This document shows positions 35,711 to 45,911 of a stretch of DNA of 64,000 nucleotides, piece after piece (the stretch's first letter is position 1; every line of letters begins with the position of its first letter). The notes below the pieces were generated by a model. That model was not told where the DNA came from, did not search any database, and saw only the letters and a program-made list of their open reading frames with translations. Origin of the DNA: Cucumis sativus (Eukaryota > Streptophyta > Magnoliopsida > Cucurbitales > Cucurbitaceae); NCBI RefSeq assembly GCF_000004075.3, contig NC_026660.2, forward strand, positions 3,720,001-3,784,000, read 5' to 3'. A program made the translations under genes and the position numbers.

Positions 35711-36589
35711 ATCGTGTTTTCTTTGTGTTCATACTTCTCTTTTTCTTTCCTTATTACACTCTTAAACTTAACTTCATAATTTTCCACTTGTATATATACC
35801 TTTAACTCTTACAAAATTAATATATTTTGATGAAAAATAATAAGATGTTTCATCTCATTACAATCGTTTTAAAATTGATTATTCATTTTCTGTTGCAACC
35901 AAAGAATTACATTACATTTTAAATCTGGTCGAATTAAATCTTAAGTTATGTTTATTTGATTTATGAACTCTCAACCATCACTTATTAAACATATCAAATT
36001 CATGTTAATACACTTTCACAGTAATATAAGATTATAATGAGGCCTGGTTGAATTTGGGCCAAAGCCCAACCATCACTTAAACATATCTATTGGCCCAAAT
36101 ATAGGCTGGGCCAATAGGTATGTTGATCGCTAACTAAGCATAAAATTTTGATGGAACAACCGAGTGAAATGCTTTATTTAATATATTTCTAAAGAGGAAG
36201 TATAAGCATATAACGTTTTAGTTTAAGCTTTCTCTTACATATAATTAATTAATTAATTTTGTTCACTTTTCTTTTAGTGGAGTATTTTTTTTTAATCACC
36301 TCATTATCTTCCATTAATCCTTTCCATCCACAAACTTTAATTTATTATAACTATACCTATTTCCATATTTTGTACTCGGAGTAAAGTAATTATATTCTAG
36401 TATAAAGCTTCACTACGTTGTTTCAATTGGATTGAGTGTAATGCTCTACTTGCTTGTATTCGAAGGGTATTGAATACTTTTGAAATAAGAAGAAAGTTAT
36501 TTTGATTCACCTTTCTCTTTGTATTCTTATACTAATCTTACGTATAGTTAAAGATACAATTTATAGATGTTTCTCGGTATAAAAAAGTG
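35711..36589. other. OFP downstream region
   Basis: About 0.9 kb of AT-rich DNA between the OVATE stop codon and the retrotransposon, with no ORF. It contains the cluster of TGGGCC/GGCCCA motifs at 36055-36112. Confidence 0.6.
36055..36112. promoter_or_regulatory. Cluster of site II-like TGGGCC/GGCCCA motifs
   Basis: TGGGCC occurs at 36055-36060 and 36107-36112, with GGCCCA at about 36092-36097 and an inverted AAGCCCAA directly after the first. Four related motifs in 58 bases form two inverted pairs. Such site II elements bind TCP factors in promoters of growth genes, but no gene start follows before the retrotransposon 480 bases downstream. Confidence 0.3.
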
Positions 36590-36594
36590 GAATA
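36590..36594. repeat. Target-site duplication GAATA, left copy
   Basis: gaata at 36590-36594 directly precedes the TGTTGG terminus and is repeated at 44599-44603 after CCAACA. A 5-base duplication is the norm for Ty1/copia integrase. Confidence 0.95.
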
Positions 36595-37830
36595 TGTTGG
36601 ATCGGTATGGCAACCCTAGAGGGGGGTGAATAGGGTTTAAATAAACTTTTTGACAAATAAAAAGTAAAATCAACTAATTAGATATTTTCTAAAATTTAAA
36701 TAAAGAACTTTGTAAACTTTGTTAAATAACAAGATTGATAAAAAGATATGAATGGAAGTATGCAATCAAACTCAACCAATAAGAATATGTAACTAAAATT
36801 AAATTAAAAAATAATTAGAAAAGAGTTAGAGAAGAAGACACCGTAATTTTATAGTGGTTCGGTTAAACTCAACCTACATCCACTTTCCCAAGCACCTCTT
36901 GGGATTTTGATTGAAAATCTTCTTTGGACTCTTTCCACGGATTTGAGCCGAACCGATTCTTGCTCCTTTTTCGGGTTCAAGAGCAAACCCGATCCTTTCC
37001 ACGGGTTAGGATCCAACCGTTACAATATGTTGAAATTTTTAAATCACACAAAAGAAAACTCTCTAAAAGAGTGAGTATACAATTTGAAGCTCACAAATTT
37101 AATCCTCACAATACAATAAGAAGCTCTCAAGAATAAGATGAAAAGAATAAAAATTGGAAGCTTTAGAGAGAATAACAATGTTGGCTTTTTGCTTGAGGAT
37201 TGTAAAGATATTGTGATCTTGTGTAAATGTGAAGTATTTAAAAAGAGAGGAAAGATAAATTCAAAATCATTTGGGTCATTAGATATAAGTAAAAGAAAAA
37301 TGAATGGTTGAGATTTAAACTTAATTAGCCGTTAGACACAATACAAATAATAATATAATAATATGTCTTTTTCAAAAAATTATTATTTTAAAAAGAAATC
37401 AATAAAGCAACTTCACCCTCTTTTAAAAAAACTAGCCGTTAGACACAAGAAAAAATAATAATATTAAAATCATTTTTCTTTTAAATTCATTTTCTTTATA
37501 AAAGCCAATAAAACATAACAAAAAGCCACATTTGTTACTCCTTCATTGCTCCAAGTGGCTTTCTCTAATTGGTTCAAATTGAATGCTTGGTCGCCACGTC
37601 ACCATCTCGGGTATTTTTTCGTTAAGCTTCTTTTAGCAATATTTTCTTCATTTGAACTTCGATTTGGGTGATTCAAGAGGCGTTAGAATCATTTTTCCAA
37701 GCTCTACGATATGGTCTATTCAAATTAATAAAATTGTCAATAAAAAAAATCAGATTTGTTATCATCAAAACATAAATTAATTGAATAATTAAAATAAATT
37801 AATTTGAGATTAAGGGCCAAAAAGCCAACA
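36595..37830 (-). repeat. 3' LTR of the Sirevirus
   Basis: 1236 bases, starting TGTTGG and ending CCAACA on the + strand. It matches 43367-44598 almost perfectly; the visible differences are a small cluster at 37367-37388, one base near 37545 and two changes near 37745-37755. The 70-residue ORF that appears inside both LTRs is part of the repeat and not a gene. Confidence 0.97.
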
Positions 37831-37831
37831 A

Positions 37832-37844
37832 TCTCCCCCTTTTT
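37832..37844 (-). other. Polypurine tract 1 (adjacent to 3' LTR)
   Basis: On the minus strand AAAAAGGGGGAGA lies one base from the LTR end, where plus-strand DNA synthesis is primed. Confidence 0.9.
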
Positions 37845-38080
37845 GATGATGACAAATCATTGAAGAAAAATAACTTGAAATACACATGATCAACAAGTAA
37901 TTCTATTATCAAGATGTATAACCATAAAGCTCATGTATATATTTCACCACAAAGATCATACTTGAAAACAATTGATAAGAGAACCTTCTTTGTCCTTAAT
38001 TAATTTTTCTCTAAAAAAATATGCATTATTCAATAGAAACAATTATGCAACAAATTGATAAAAACATATTTTTCTTATAC

Positions 38081-38092
38081 TTCTCCCCCTTT
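38081..38092 (-). other. Polypurine tract 3 (distal copy)
   Basis: Minus-strand AAAGGGGGAGAA, about 250 bases inside the element; same core as the LTR-proximal tract. Confidence 0.8.
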
Positions 38093-38160
38093 GGAATCAT
38101 CAAAAACAATACCAAGGAAGTTAGCTCTCCCAAAAAAATATGAACACATACAAAATGTCT

Positions 38161-38174
38161 AATTCTCCCCCTAT
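38161..38174 (-). other. Polypurine tract 2 (extra copy)
   Basis: Minus-strand ATAGGGGGAGAATT, about 40 bases downstream of the pol stop codon. Together with the other two it forms the multiple-PPT signature known from Sireviruses. Confidence 0.8.
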
Positions 38175-38214
38175 CAATATGCATTAGGGTAACAATATCA
38201 AGTAAGATATAAAA

Positions 38215-41200
38215 TCAAGATGCATCACAACGAATAATTCCAAGCTCAAGCCTATTTTTACAAAAGCTTTCTTCACTCAAAGGTTTGGTAAATATATCCG
38301 CTAATTGATTATTGGAACTTACAAACTCAAGAGTAATATGACCATTTTGTACATGCTCTCTAATAAAGTGATGCCTAATATCTATATGCTTAGTTCTAGA
38401 ATGATGAATAGGATTCTTAGTCAAATTTATGGCACTAGTATTATCACAAAATATAGGCACATTATCAAATTTTAATCCAAAATCACAAAGAGTTTGTTTC
38501 ATCCAAAGAATTTGTGCACAACAACTAGCAACCGCAATATATTCCGCTTCGGTAGTGGATAAGGCAACCGAATTTTGCTTTTTACTAAACCAAGATACTA
38601 AGGAACTACCAAGAAATTGACAAGTCCCACTAGTACTTTTACGGTCAAGTAAACTACCGGCAAAGTCCGCATCGGAATATCCTACCAAATTAAACTCAAC
38701 ATTTCTAGGATACCATAATCCAACATCAATAGTTCCAAGCAAATATTTAAGTATCCTTTTAACAGCATGGAAATGTGATTCTTTAGGACAAGATTGAAAT
38801 CTAGCACAAAGACATACACTAAACATGATATCGGGTCTACTAGCGGTCAAATAAAGTAAAGATCCAATCATACCTCGATAAGTCTTTATATCCACACACT
38901 TACCTTTTTCATCTTTGTCAAGCTTAGTGGTAGTGCTCATAGGAGTTTTTGCAACTTTACCTTCATTTAATTTGAATTTCTTGAGCAAATCCCTTGTGTA
39001 TTTTTCTTGACTTATGAAGATGCCATCCTTGAGTTGTTTGATTTGAAGACCAAGGAAGAAACTAAGTTCTCCCATCATACTCATCTCAAACTCATTATGC
39101 ATACACTTGGAAAATTCTTCACACAAAGATGAATTAGTAGAACCAAATATAATATCATCCACATAAATTTGTACTATAAGCATGTCATTATTTTTAACTT
39201 TAATAAATAGAGTATTATCAATTTTTCCCATCTTAAAGTCATTCTCAAGTAAAAACTTGCTAAGTCTATCATACCAAGCTCTTGGAGCTTGTTTTAAGCC
39301 ATAAAGAGCCTTTTTCAACTTATAAACATGATTAGGTAAATCAAAACTTTCAAAGCCCGGAGGTTGTTCTACGTAAACTTCCTCCACAATATAACCGTTT
39401 AAAAAAGCACTTTTTACATCCATTTGATACAAAATGAAATTTTTATAAGAAGCAAAAGCAAGCAACATTCTAATAGCTTCTAATCTAGCAACCGGTGCAA
39501 AAGTTTCTTCATAATCTATACCTTCTTCTTGACAATAACCTTGAGCTACAAGTCTAGCTTTATTTCTAATGATATTTCCATTTTCATCCATCTTATTTCT
39601 AAAAACCCATTTAGTTCCGATTATAGATGCATTAGAAGGCCTAGGGACTAATTTCCAAACTTTGTTTCTTTCAAATTGATTTAATTCTTCTTGCATAGCT
39701 AAAATCCAAAACTCATCACATTCGGCATCTTTAAAACTTCTAGGTTCAATTTGAGACACAAAAGCAAGATTACTAAATAAATTAAGAGAAGAACGAGTTT
39801 TGACACCTTGTTCGGGATTGCCAAGAATTAGATCCTTGGGATGGGATAGAGCATATCTCCACTCTTTAGGCAAGGATGAAGAACCCTCTTCTTTCTTCTC
39901 TATGATGTTCACATCTTGCATACTTGGAACAATTTCTTTGCCTTTGTCATTAACAAGTAAATCTCCAAAATCTTTTTCTAAATCATCACTACAAATAGAC
40001 TCATTAGAAACATTATTCCAAGATTCATCAAATACAACATGAATAGATTCCTCAATAACTAAAGTTTTCTTATTGAAAACTCTATAAGCTTTACTAGTAG
40101 AGGAATATCCTAGAAAAATACCAACATCCGTCTTAGAATCAAATTTTCCAAGTTTTTCTTTGTTATTCAAAATAAAACATTTACAACCGAAAACTTTGAA
40201 ATACCCAATATTTGGAATTTTTCCATGCCAAAGTTCATAAGGAGTTTTATCTAAAGATGGTCTAACTAAAACTCTATTTGAAACATAGCAAGCGGTGTTA
40301 ACGGCTTCCGCCCAAAAATATTTAGGTAAACCATACTCATTCAACATTGATCTAGCAAATTCTTGCAAAGTACGATTTTTCCTTTCAACTACACCATTTT
40401 GTTGAGGAGTTCTTGGAGAGGAAAAATTATGGGAAAAACCATTTTCTTCACAAAAAGCTTTAAAAGCATCATTATCAAATTCTCCTCCGTGATCACTCCT
40501 AATTTTGGAAATAAAAAATCCTTTTTCATTTTGTACTCTTTTTGCAAAACTAATAAAACTTTTCAAAGCATCATCCTTATGTTTTATCATCAAAACCCAA
40601 GTAAATCTAGAAAAATCATCAACTATCACAAAAGCATAATAATTTCCTCCATAGCTAGCAATTCTAGAAGGGCCAAATAAGTCCATGTGTAATAGTTGTA
40701 AGGGTCTAGTAGTAGAGATCACATTTTTAGATTTGAAAGAGGACTTAGTTTGCTTACCCATTTGACAAGCATCACAAACTTTGTCTTTTTCAAATTTAAA
40801 ACTAGGAAGACCTCTAACCAAACAATTTTTAGAAATATTTGAAATTAAGTGCATGCTAGCATGTCCTAGTCTTCTATGCCATAACCAAGAATCATTATGC
40901 AAAACCGAAAGACATTTATCAATAATAGGATAATCATTCAAATCAAGAGTGTACACATTTTCATCCCTATTTCCAACAAACAAAACTTTTCTATCACTAA
41001 CATTTTCAATTATGCAATTTCTTTTATCAAATATTACTCTAAATCCTTTATCACACAATTGACTAATACTAAGCAAATCATGCTTTAAACCATCAACCAA
41101 ATGAACATTTTCAATCAAAGTAGATGAATCATTTCCTATATTACCCTTACCAATTATTTTACCTTTCTTGTTGTCACCAAAGGTTACCATGCCTCCATTC

Positions 41201-41301
41201 TTTTTGGAGAAAGAGATAAGCTTGGATCGGTCTCCCGTCATGTGTCTTGAGCAACCACTATCCAAGTACCATTTGTTTTTCTTGGAGGCTTTCAAACAAA
41301 C
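38215..41301 (-). CDS. pol: Sirevirus pol polyprotein: protease, integrase, reverse transcriptase, RNase H
   Basis: About 1027 residues without internal stops. Visible in order are the aspartic protease DSG within [14 protein letters not shown] near residue 10; the zinc-binding H-H-C-C of integrase ([21 protein letters not shown]) near 140-185; the integrase catalytic core ([31 protein letters not shown]); reverse transcriptase with [20 protein letters not shown] and the catalytic YVDDIIFGS near 700; and RNase H ([27 protein letters not shown]). The order integrase before reverse transcriptase defines copia. No ATG starts the frame near the protease. The frame is closed by TAG at 41302-41304 and differs from the gag frame, so expression needs splicing, recoding or reinitiation, or the element carries a mutation here. 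No known catalytic residue appears lost. Confidence 0.95.
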   Translation of the reverse strand, partial: VCLKASKKNKWYLDSGCSRHMTGDRSKLISFSKKNGGMVTFGDNKKGKIIGKGNIGNDSSTLIENVHLVDGLKHDLLSISQLCDKGFRVIFDKRNCIIENVSDRKVLFVGNRDENVYTLDLNDYPIIDKCLSVLHNDSWLWHRRLGHASMHLISNISKNCLVRGLPSFKFEKDKVCDACQMGKQTKSSFKSKNVISTTRPLQLLHMDLFGPSRIASYGGNYYAFVIVDDFSRFTWVLMIKHKDDALKSFISFAKRVQNEKGFFISKIRSDHGGEFDNDAFKAFCEENGFSHNFSSPRTPQQNGVVERKNRTLQEFARSMLNEYGLPKYFWAEAVNTACYVSNRVLVRPSLDKTPYELWHGKIPNIGYFKVFGCKCFILNNKEKLGKFDSKTDVGIFLGYSSTSKAYRVFNKKTLVIEESIHVVFDESWNNVSNESICSDDLEKDFGDLLVNDKGKEIVPSMQDVNIIEKKEEGSSSLPKEWRYALSHPKDLILGNPEQGVKTRSSLNLFSNLAFVSQIEPRSFKDAECDEFWILAMQEELNQFERNKVWKLVPRPSNASIIGTKWVFRNKMDENGNIIRNKARLVAQGYCQEEGIDYEETFAPVARLEAIRMLLAFASYKNFILYQMDVKSAFLNGYIVEEVYVEQPPGFESFDLPNHVYKLKKALYGLKQAPRAWYDRLSKFLLENDFKMGKIDNTLFIKVKNNDMLIVQIYVDDIIFGSTNSSLCEEFSKCMHNEFEMSMMGELSFFLGLQIKQLKDGIFISQEKYTRDLLKKFKLNEGKVAKTPMSTTTKLDKDEKGKCVDIKTYRGMIGSLLYLTASRPDIMFSVCLCARFQSCPKESHFHAVKRILKYLLGTIDVGLWYPRNVEFNLVGYSDADFAGSLLDRKSTSGTCQFLGSSLVSWFSKKQNSVALSTTEAEYIAVASCCAQILWMKQTLCDFGLKFDNVPIFCDNTSAINLTKNPIHHSRTKHIDIRHHFIREHVQNGHITLEFVSSNNQLADIFTKPLSEESFCKNRLELGIIRCDAS

Positions 41302-41317
41302 CTAAAAACAACTAATT

Positions 41318-43297
41318 TCAAGTTTGATCCTTTGGTACCCATACTTGTTTGGGTCCTAGAATGTTAGCATTTACATATTTAGGGATCCATTTCATTTTTT
41401 CATAGACATTACAAGCACTAGATCTAGATAGGTAACAAGAATAAGCTTTATGTCCATACTTGCCACAAGAAAAACAAACAACATTATGCAAAGATTTATT
41501 TTTCATAACAAATTTATGTACTCTACTTTTATTGGAGAAATTCTTCCTTGGAGCAATGTAAAACTTTGCTCTTTGCGAAAAATTTCTTCTTGAATAAGTA
41601 TTTTGAGCATACTTCAATTTAAAGCATTTAGGTCTAATGTGACCTTCAACACCACAATTATGACATATGGGTACAAAACTAGATTTAACATGATTAGACA
41701 CATGATTAGACATGTTAAACTTAGGCACAATAGGTGATGCTTTAACGAATGTAGTTTTAGAACTTGAAGGAGTAGATGATTCATCAATATAGCCTAAACC
41801 TCTCTTATCACCATAAGATTTTCCTACTTCAATAATTTTGTCCAATCTTTGAGCACCTATTGTCAACTTTTTAATAGTTTCTTTAGCTTTATCAAGTTCT
41901 TGTAAAACACTTAGTTCATTTTCTTTAAGCACTTTAATCAAGTTATCTTTTTCACAACTATCATGCTCAAGAAATCTAACTTTATCAAGCAAAGCATCTT
42001 TCTCAATACAAACATGCTTATCACTAGAGACATTCAATTCTTCAATTTGCTCAAAATTTTCATTCTCTTTAAAGCAAGCAATTGTATCAAGTAAAGACTT
42101 ATTTTCACTAATTAAAACATTGTATTTCTTCTTAAGCACAACATACTTAGAACTAAGTTTTTCTAGGTCATTTTGCATGCTTTCAAAATTTTCAAATAAT
42201 TCATCAATAGAAAGAGGTTCTAGAGTTACCTTATCATCATGTTCATCATCTTTGTCACTATGAGCCATGAGACCAAGATTTGCCATTTCTTCAACTTCAC
42301 TTTCACTTTCACTACTATCATCCCATGTAGCCTTCATTGCCTTCTTCTTGGATTTCTTAGATGATTTGAGGAGAGGACAATCCGTTCTTATATGACCCGA
42401 TCTTTTGCATTCATAACAAATCACCTCATCCTTTTTGCTTTTCTCACCTTTTGACTCTTTTTGGGTTGATAGGTGTTTCTTGAAATATTTCTTTCTTTTT
42501 ATGAAATTTTTGTACTTACGTGAGAAATAAGCAATGTCATCTTCATCAAGGCCATCCTCATCTTCGGGATCAACTTCCAAGGAGATAGTCTTTAATGCAA
42601 TGCTCTTCTTCTTTTTGGACTCATCCTCCAAGTGCTCCTTCATGATGATCTCATGAGTCATGAGTGAGCCAATAAGCTCCTCTAGTGGAAGTTTGGTGAG
42701 ATCCTTTGCTTCTTGAATCGCCGTTACCTTAGCTTCCCAAGTCTTAGAAGACCTTAGAATTTCTAACATTTTTCTAACATTTTCGGAAGTTGTATAAACT
42801 TTACCAAGACCCTTCAAAGCATTTATGATGTTAGTAAATCTAGTAAACATATCGGTGATAGTCTCATTAGCATCCATCTTAAACAATTCATAATTATGAA
42901 CAAACATGCTAATTTTAGACTCTTTAACTTGATTTGTTCCTTCATGAGTAATTTCAAGAGTATTCCAAATTTCTTGAGCGGAAGAACACATGGATATTCT
43001 ATTAAATTCATCTTTACTCAAGGCACAATACAAACAGTTAATAGCCTTAGCATTAAATGAACACTTTTTCATTTCATTTTCATCATACTCTTCTTCTAAT
43101 TTAGGCGTATCAACATTATCAACATTTTTCATGGGTACATAAGGACCTTTAGCAACAATTAACCACAAATTATAGTCAATAGATTGCAAATAAATTTTCA
43201 TTCTAGCTTTCCAATATGCATAATTTGAACCATCAAAATAAGGAGGTCTAGAAGTAGATTGACCTTCAACAATACCATTTGCCAATAGGTTTGCCAT
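41318..43297 (-). CDS. gag: Sirevirus gag (capsid/nucleocapsid) protein
   Basis: 659 residues. It opens with the Sirevirus-like block GQSTSRPPYFDGSNYAYWKA, followed by the retrotransposon capsid region (IWNTLEITHEGTNQVKESKI, LPLEELIGSLMTHE). A first CCHC zinc knuckle (CYECKRSGHIRTDCP) lies near residue 295. A long acidic, coiled-coil-like stretch (SIDELFENFESMQNDLEKLS and leucine/glutamate-rich sequence to about 480) separates it from two further knuckles near the C-terminus (CHNCGVEGHIRPKCF and CFSCGKYGHKAYSCY). The ATG at 43297 follows the primer site by about 55 bases. The frame ends in TGA just before the protease region. Gag packages the element RNA into virus-like particles. Confidence 0.93.
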   Translation of the reverse strand: MANLLANGIVEGQSTSRPPYFDGSNYAYWKARMKIYLQSIDYNLWLIVAKGPYVPMKNVDNVDTPKLEEEYDENEMKKCSFNAKAINCLYCALSKDEFNRISMCSSAQEIWNTLEITHEGTNQVKESKISMFVHNYELFKMDANETITDMFTRFTNIINALKGLGKVYTTSENVRKMLEILRSSKTWEAKVTAIQEAKDLTKLPLEELIGSLMTHEIIMKEHLEDESKKKKSIALKTISLEVDPEDEDGLDEDDIAYFSRKYKNFIKRKKYFKKHLSTQKESKGEKSKKDEVICYECKRSGHIRTDCPLLKSSKKSKKKAMKATWDDSSESESEVEEMANLGLMAHSDKDDEHDDKVTLEPLSIDELFENFESMQNDLEKLSSKYVVLKKKYNVLISENKSLLDTIACFKENENFEQIEELNVSSDKHVCIEKDALLDKVRFLEHDSCEKDNLIKVLKENELSVLQELDKAKETIKKLTIGAQRLDKIIEVGKSYGDKRGLGYIDESSTPSSSKTTFVKASPIVPKFNMSNHVSNHVKSSFVPICHNCGVEGHIRPKCFKLKYAQNTYSRRNFSQRAKFYIAPRKNFSNKSRVHKFVMKNKSLHNVVCFSCGKYGHKAYSCYLSRSSACNVYEKMKWIPKYVNANILGPKQVWVPKDQT

Positions 43298-43352
43298 AAT
43301 GCTCTAACAATAAAGTTTATCAAGAAATTAAAATTTCAAGATGAGCAACCTT

Positions 43353-43364
43353 GCTCTGATACCA
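43353..43364 (-). other. Primer-binding site for initiator tRNA-Met
   Basis: Minus-strand TGGTATCAGAGC begins two bases inside the 5' LTR. This is the standard Ty1/copia primer site complementary to the 3' end of initiator methionine tRNA. Confidence 0.95.
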
Positions 43365-43366
43365 AT

Positions 43367-44598
43367 TGTTGGATCGGTATGGCAACCCTAGAGGGGGGTG
43401 AATAGGGTTTAAATAAACTTTTTGACAAATAAAAAGTAAAATCAACTAATTAGATATTTTCTAAAATTTAAATAAAGAACTTTGTAAACTTTGTTAAATA
43501 ACAAGATTGATAAAAAGATATGAATGGAAGTATGCAATCAAACTCAACCAATAAGAATATGTAACTAAAATTAAATTAAAAAATAATTAGAAAAGAGTTA
43601 GAGAAGAAGACACCGTAATTTTATAGTGGTTCGGTTAAACTCAACCTACATCCACTTTCCCAAGCACCTCTTGGGATTTTGATTGAAAATCTTCTTTGGA
43701 CTCTTTCCACGGATTTGAGCCGAACCGATTCTTGCTCCTTTTTCGGGTTCAAGAGCAAACCCGATCCTTTCCACGGGTTAGGATCCAACCGTTACAATAT
43801 GTTGAAATTTTTAAATCACACAAAAGAAAACTCTCTAAAAGAGTGAGTATACAATTTGAAGCTCACAAATTTAATCCTCACAATACAATAAGAAGCTCTC
43901 AAGAATAAGATGAAAAGAATAAAAATTGGAAGCTTTAGAGAGAATAACAATGTTGGCTTTTTGCTTGAGGATTGTAAAGATATTGTGATCTTGTGTAAAT
44001 GTGAAGTATTTAAAAAGAGAGGAAAGATAAATTCAAAATCATTTGGGTCATTAGATATAAGTAAAAGAAAAATGAATGGTTGAGATTTAAACTTAATTAG
44101 CCGTTAGACACAATACAAATAATAATATAATAATATGTCTTTTCAAAATATTTTGTTTAAAAAGAAATCAATAAAGCAACTTCACCCTCTTTTAAAAAAA
44201 CTAGCCGTTAGACACAAGAAAAAATAATAATATTAAAATCATTTTTCTTTTAAATTCATTTTCTTTATAAAAGCCAATAAAACATAACAAAAAGCCACAT
44301 TTGTTACTTCTTCATTGCTCCAAGTGGCTTTCTCTAATTGGTTCAAATTGAATGCTTGGTCGCCACGTCACCATCTCGGGTATTTTTTCGTTAAGCTTCT
44401 TTTAGCAATATTTTCTTCATTTGAACTTCGATTTGGGTGATTCAAGAGGCGTTAGAATCATTTTTCCAAGCTCTACGATATGGTCTATTCAAATTAATAA
44501 AATTGTCAATAAAAAAATCAAATTTGTTATCATCAAAACATAAATTAATTGAATAATTAAAATAAATTAATTTGAGATTAAGGGCCAAAAAGCCAACA
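43367..44598 (-). repeat. 5' LTR of the Sirevirus
   Basis: 1232 bases, the promoter-side LTR for the minus-strand transcript. It differs from the other LTR by a handful of substitutions and 4 net bases of indel. Confidence 0.97.
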
Positions 44599-44603
44599 GA
44601 ATA
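44599..44603. repeat. Target-site duplication GAATA, right copy
   Basis: Matches 36590-36594 exactly. Confidence 0.95.
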
Positions 44604-45911
44604 AGTAGGAGTATTGGGTAAAGTGAAAGTGAAAACAGTAGAATATTCAAGAAATACAACGTTCGATATAATAATAATAATAATGTTTTGTGTAATCTTG
44701 ATTTAGAAGAAAGATATAGTTGTCAAAATCAAGAGCCTCCAATATGAAGAAGAAAAAGGAAAAGAAAAGAAAAAGAAAGAGAGGCTTAAAGAATAAAGAC
44801 AACTTTATAGGATGGATGAAAGAGTGAGGAAGAGAATGTTTTGTTTCCATTCCATATGGATTGCCAATTTAATTGGTTTTTTTTCTTTCTTCCTCTTTCT
44901 CTTTCTCTTTCCCTTTTTCTTTTTTCATTTGATTTTGTTGTGTGATCTATGTTTTCAAATCAATCCTAAAAAAGACACTAAAATATTATTCCTCTACTTT
45001 AGGAACAGTAAAAATTTGAAATCAAACAAAAAAGCAAATCATTATTTTAAAAGAAAACACAAATATAACAAAATGTCATTGTTTTTCAACGATAGACACC
45101 GATAGGTTACTATTATCAAATATTGATAGACAATGTAAAAAAATGTGACTGTCTATTAGATTATTAGGATGAAAGATGGATGTATTTATGTTTATTTTGT
45201 AATATTTGAAAATAAGGTGAGAAAATAATTTGAAAGAAAGAAAGAAAAGGAAAAGAGAAAGAGAGAAAGAGGGAGAGAGAGGGAGGGAGGCAAACTCCAC
45301 AGTTCCCAATCACTTCAAAATAGACAGATAGTCCTACTCTCTTTTCACTTTAAGTCCTTTATTATTAGTATTTTGCAGACACTGCCCCTCTCTTTCTTTC
45401 TTTCTTTCTTTCTTTCTCATTTCCCTTTATCTTTTTTATTTATTTTTTTTCAACTTTTATTTTTTTTAAATCTCTCTTTCCATTTTTTCATCACATAGCT
45501 TGTTTTTGATCTTATTCTTAACAAAAGTTTAGCACACCTACTTTTGATTATCCCTCTTATACTTTTTATGTGAGAGAAAACAAAGTTAGCATATCACATG
45601 GTAACCACTTTTTCTTTTTTCTTTTTTCTTTTTTCTTTTTTTCATTTTTTTTTAAATTTAAAGAAAAAAAAAATCATTTTTTTCACTTGTTATTAAAGAC
45701 AACAAATTTCCCTCATAACCAAGAAAGGAACAAAACATACTCTCCTTATATACTCAACTACTTTCTTCCCACTTCCTTCTTCATTATCCTTTAAATACAA
45801 CCCTTTCTCCTCTTCCTTTCTTTCTTCATCATCCAACTTATATACTACCATTACAAAACACACCAACACAAATATTAATTACACACTCTCTTCTACACTA
45901 GTTTTGTCAAA
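44604..45911. other. Upstream region of the SMXL3-like gene with purine/pyrimidine tracts
   Basis: No gene. The region alternates strand-asymmetric tracts: purine-rich 44740-44800, pyrimidine-rich 44878-44930, purine-rich with GAGA motifs 45236-45291, (TTCT)n at 45389-45417, and T/C-rich 45608-45660. Leader-like pyrimidine sequence with ccttctttaaatacaac-type TATA candidates (about 45780-45800) precedes the ATG. GAGA tracts can bind BPC factors, but this is inferred. Confidence 0.55.
45389..45417. repeat. (TTCT)n microsatellite
   Basis: About seven perfect tetranucleotide units. Confidence 0.85.

Larger units (their letters stand above)
36595..44598 (-). mobile_element. Full-length Ty1/copia LTR retrotransposon, Sirevirus-type
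   Basis: 8.0-kb element transcribed on the minus strand. It has two nearly identical LTRs (1236 and 1232 bases) bounded by TGTTGG..CCAACA, a 5-base GAATA duplication, a primer-binding site matching initiator tRNA-Met, a long gag ORF, a long pol ORF in the order protease, integrase, reverse transcriptase, RNase H (diagnostic of copia), and three polypurine tracts with core GGGGGAG before the 3' LTR. Multiple polypurine tracts and the long gag with an RPPYFDG..NYAYWKARM start are hallmarks of the Sirevirus lineage. No envelope-like ORF lies between pol and the 3' LTR. The few LTR differences point to recent insertion. The gag-pol junction is interrupted (see findings), so autonomy is unproven. 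Confidence 0.97.

Noticed and set aside
36924..37136. 70-residue ORF, repeated exactly at 43696-43908
   Set aside because: It lies inside the two LTRs and runs opposite to the element; identity between copies only reflects LTR duplication.
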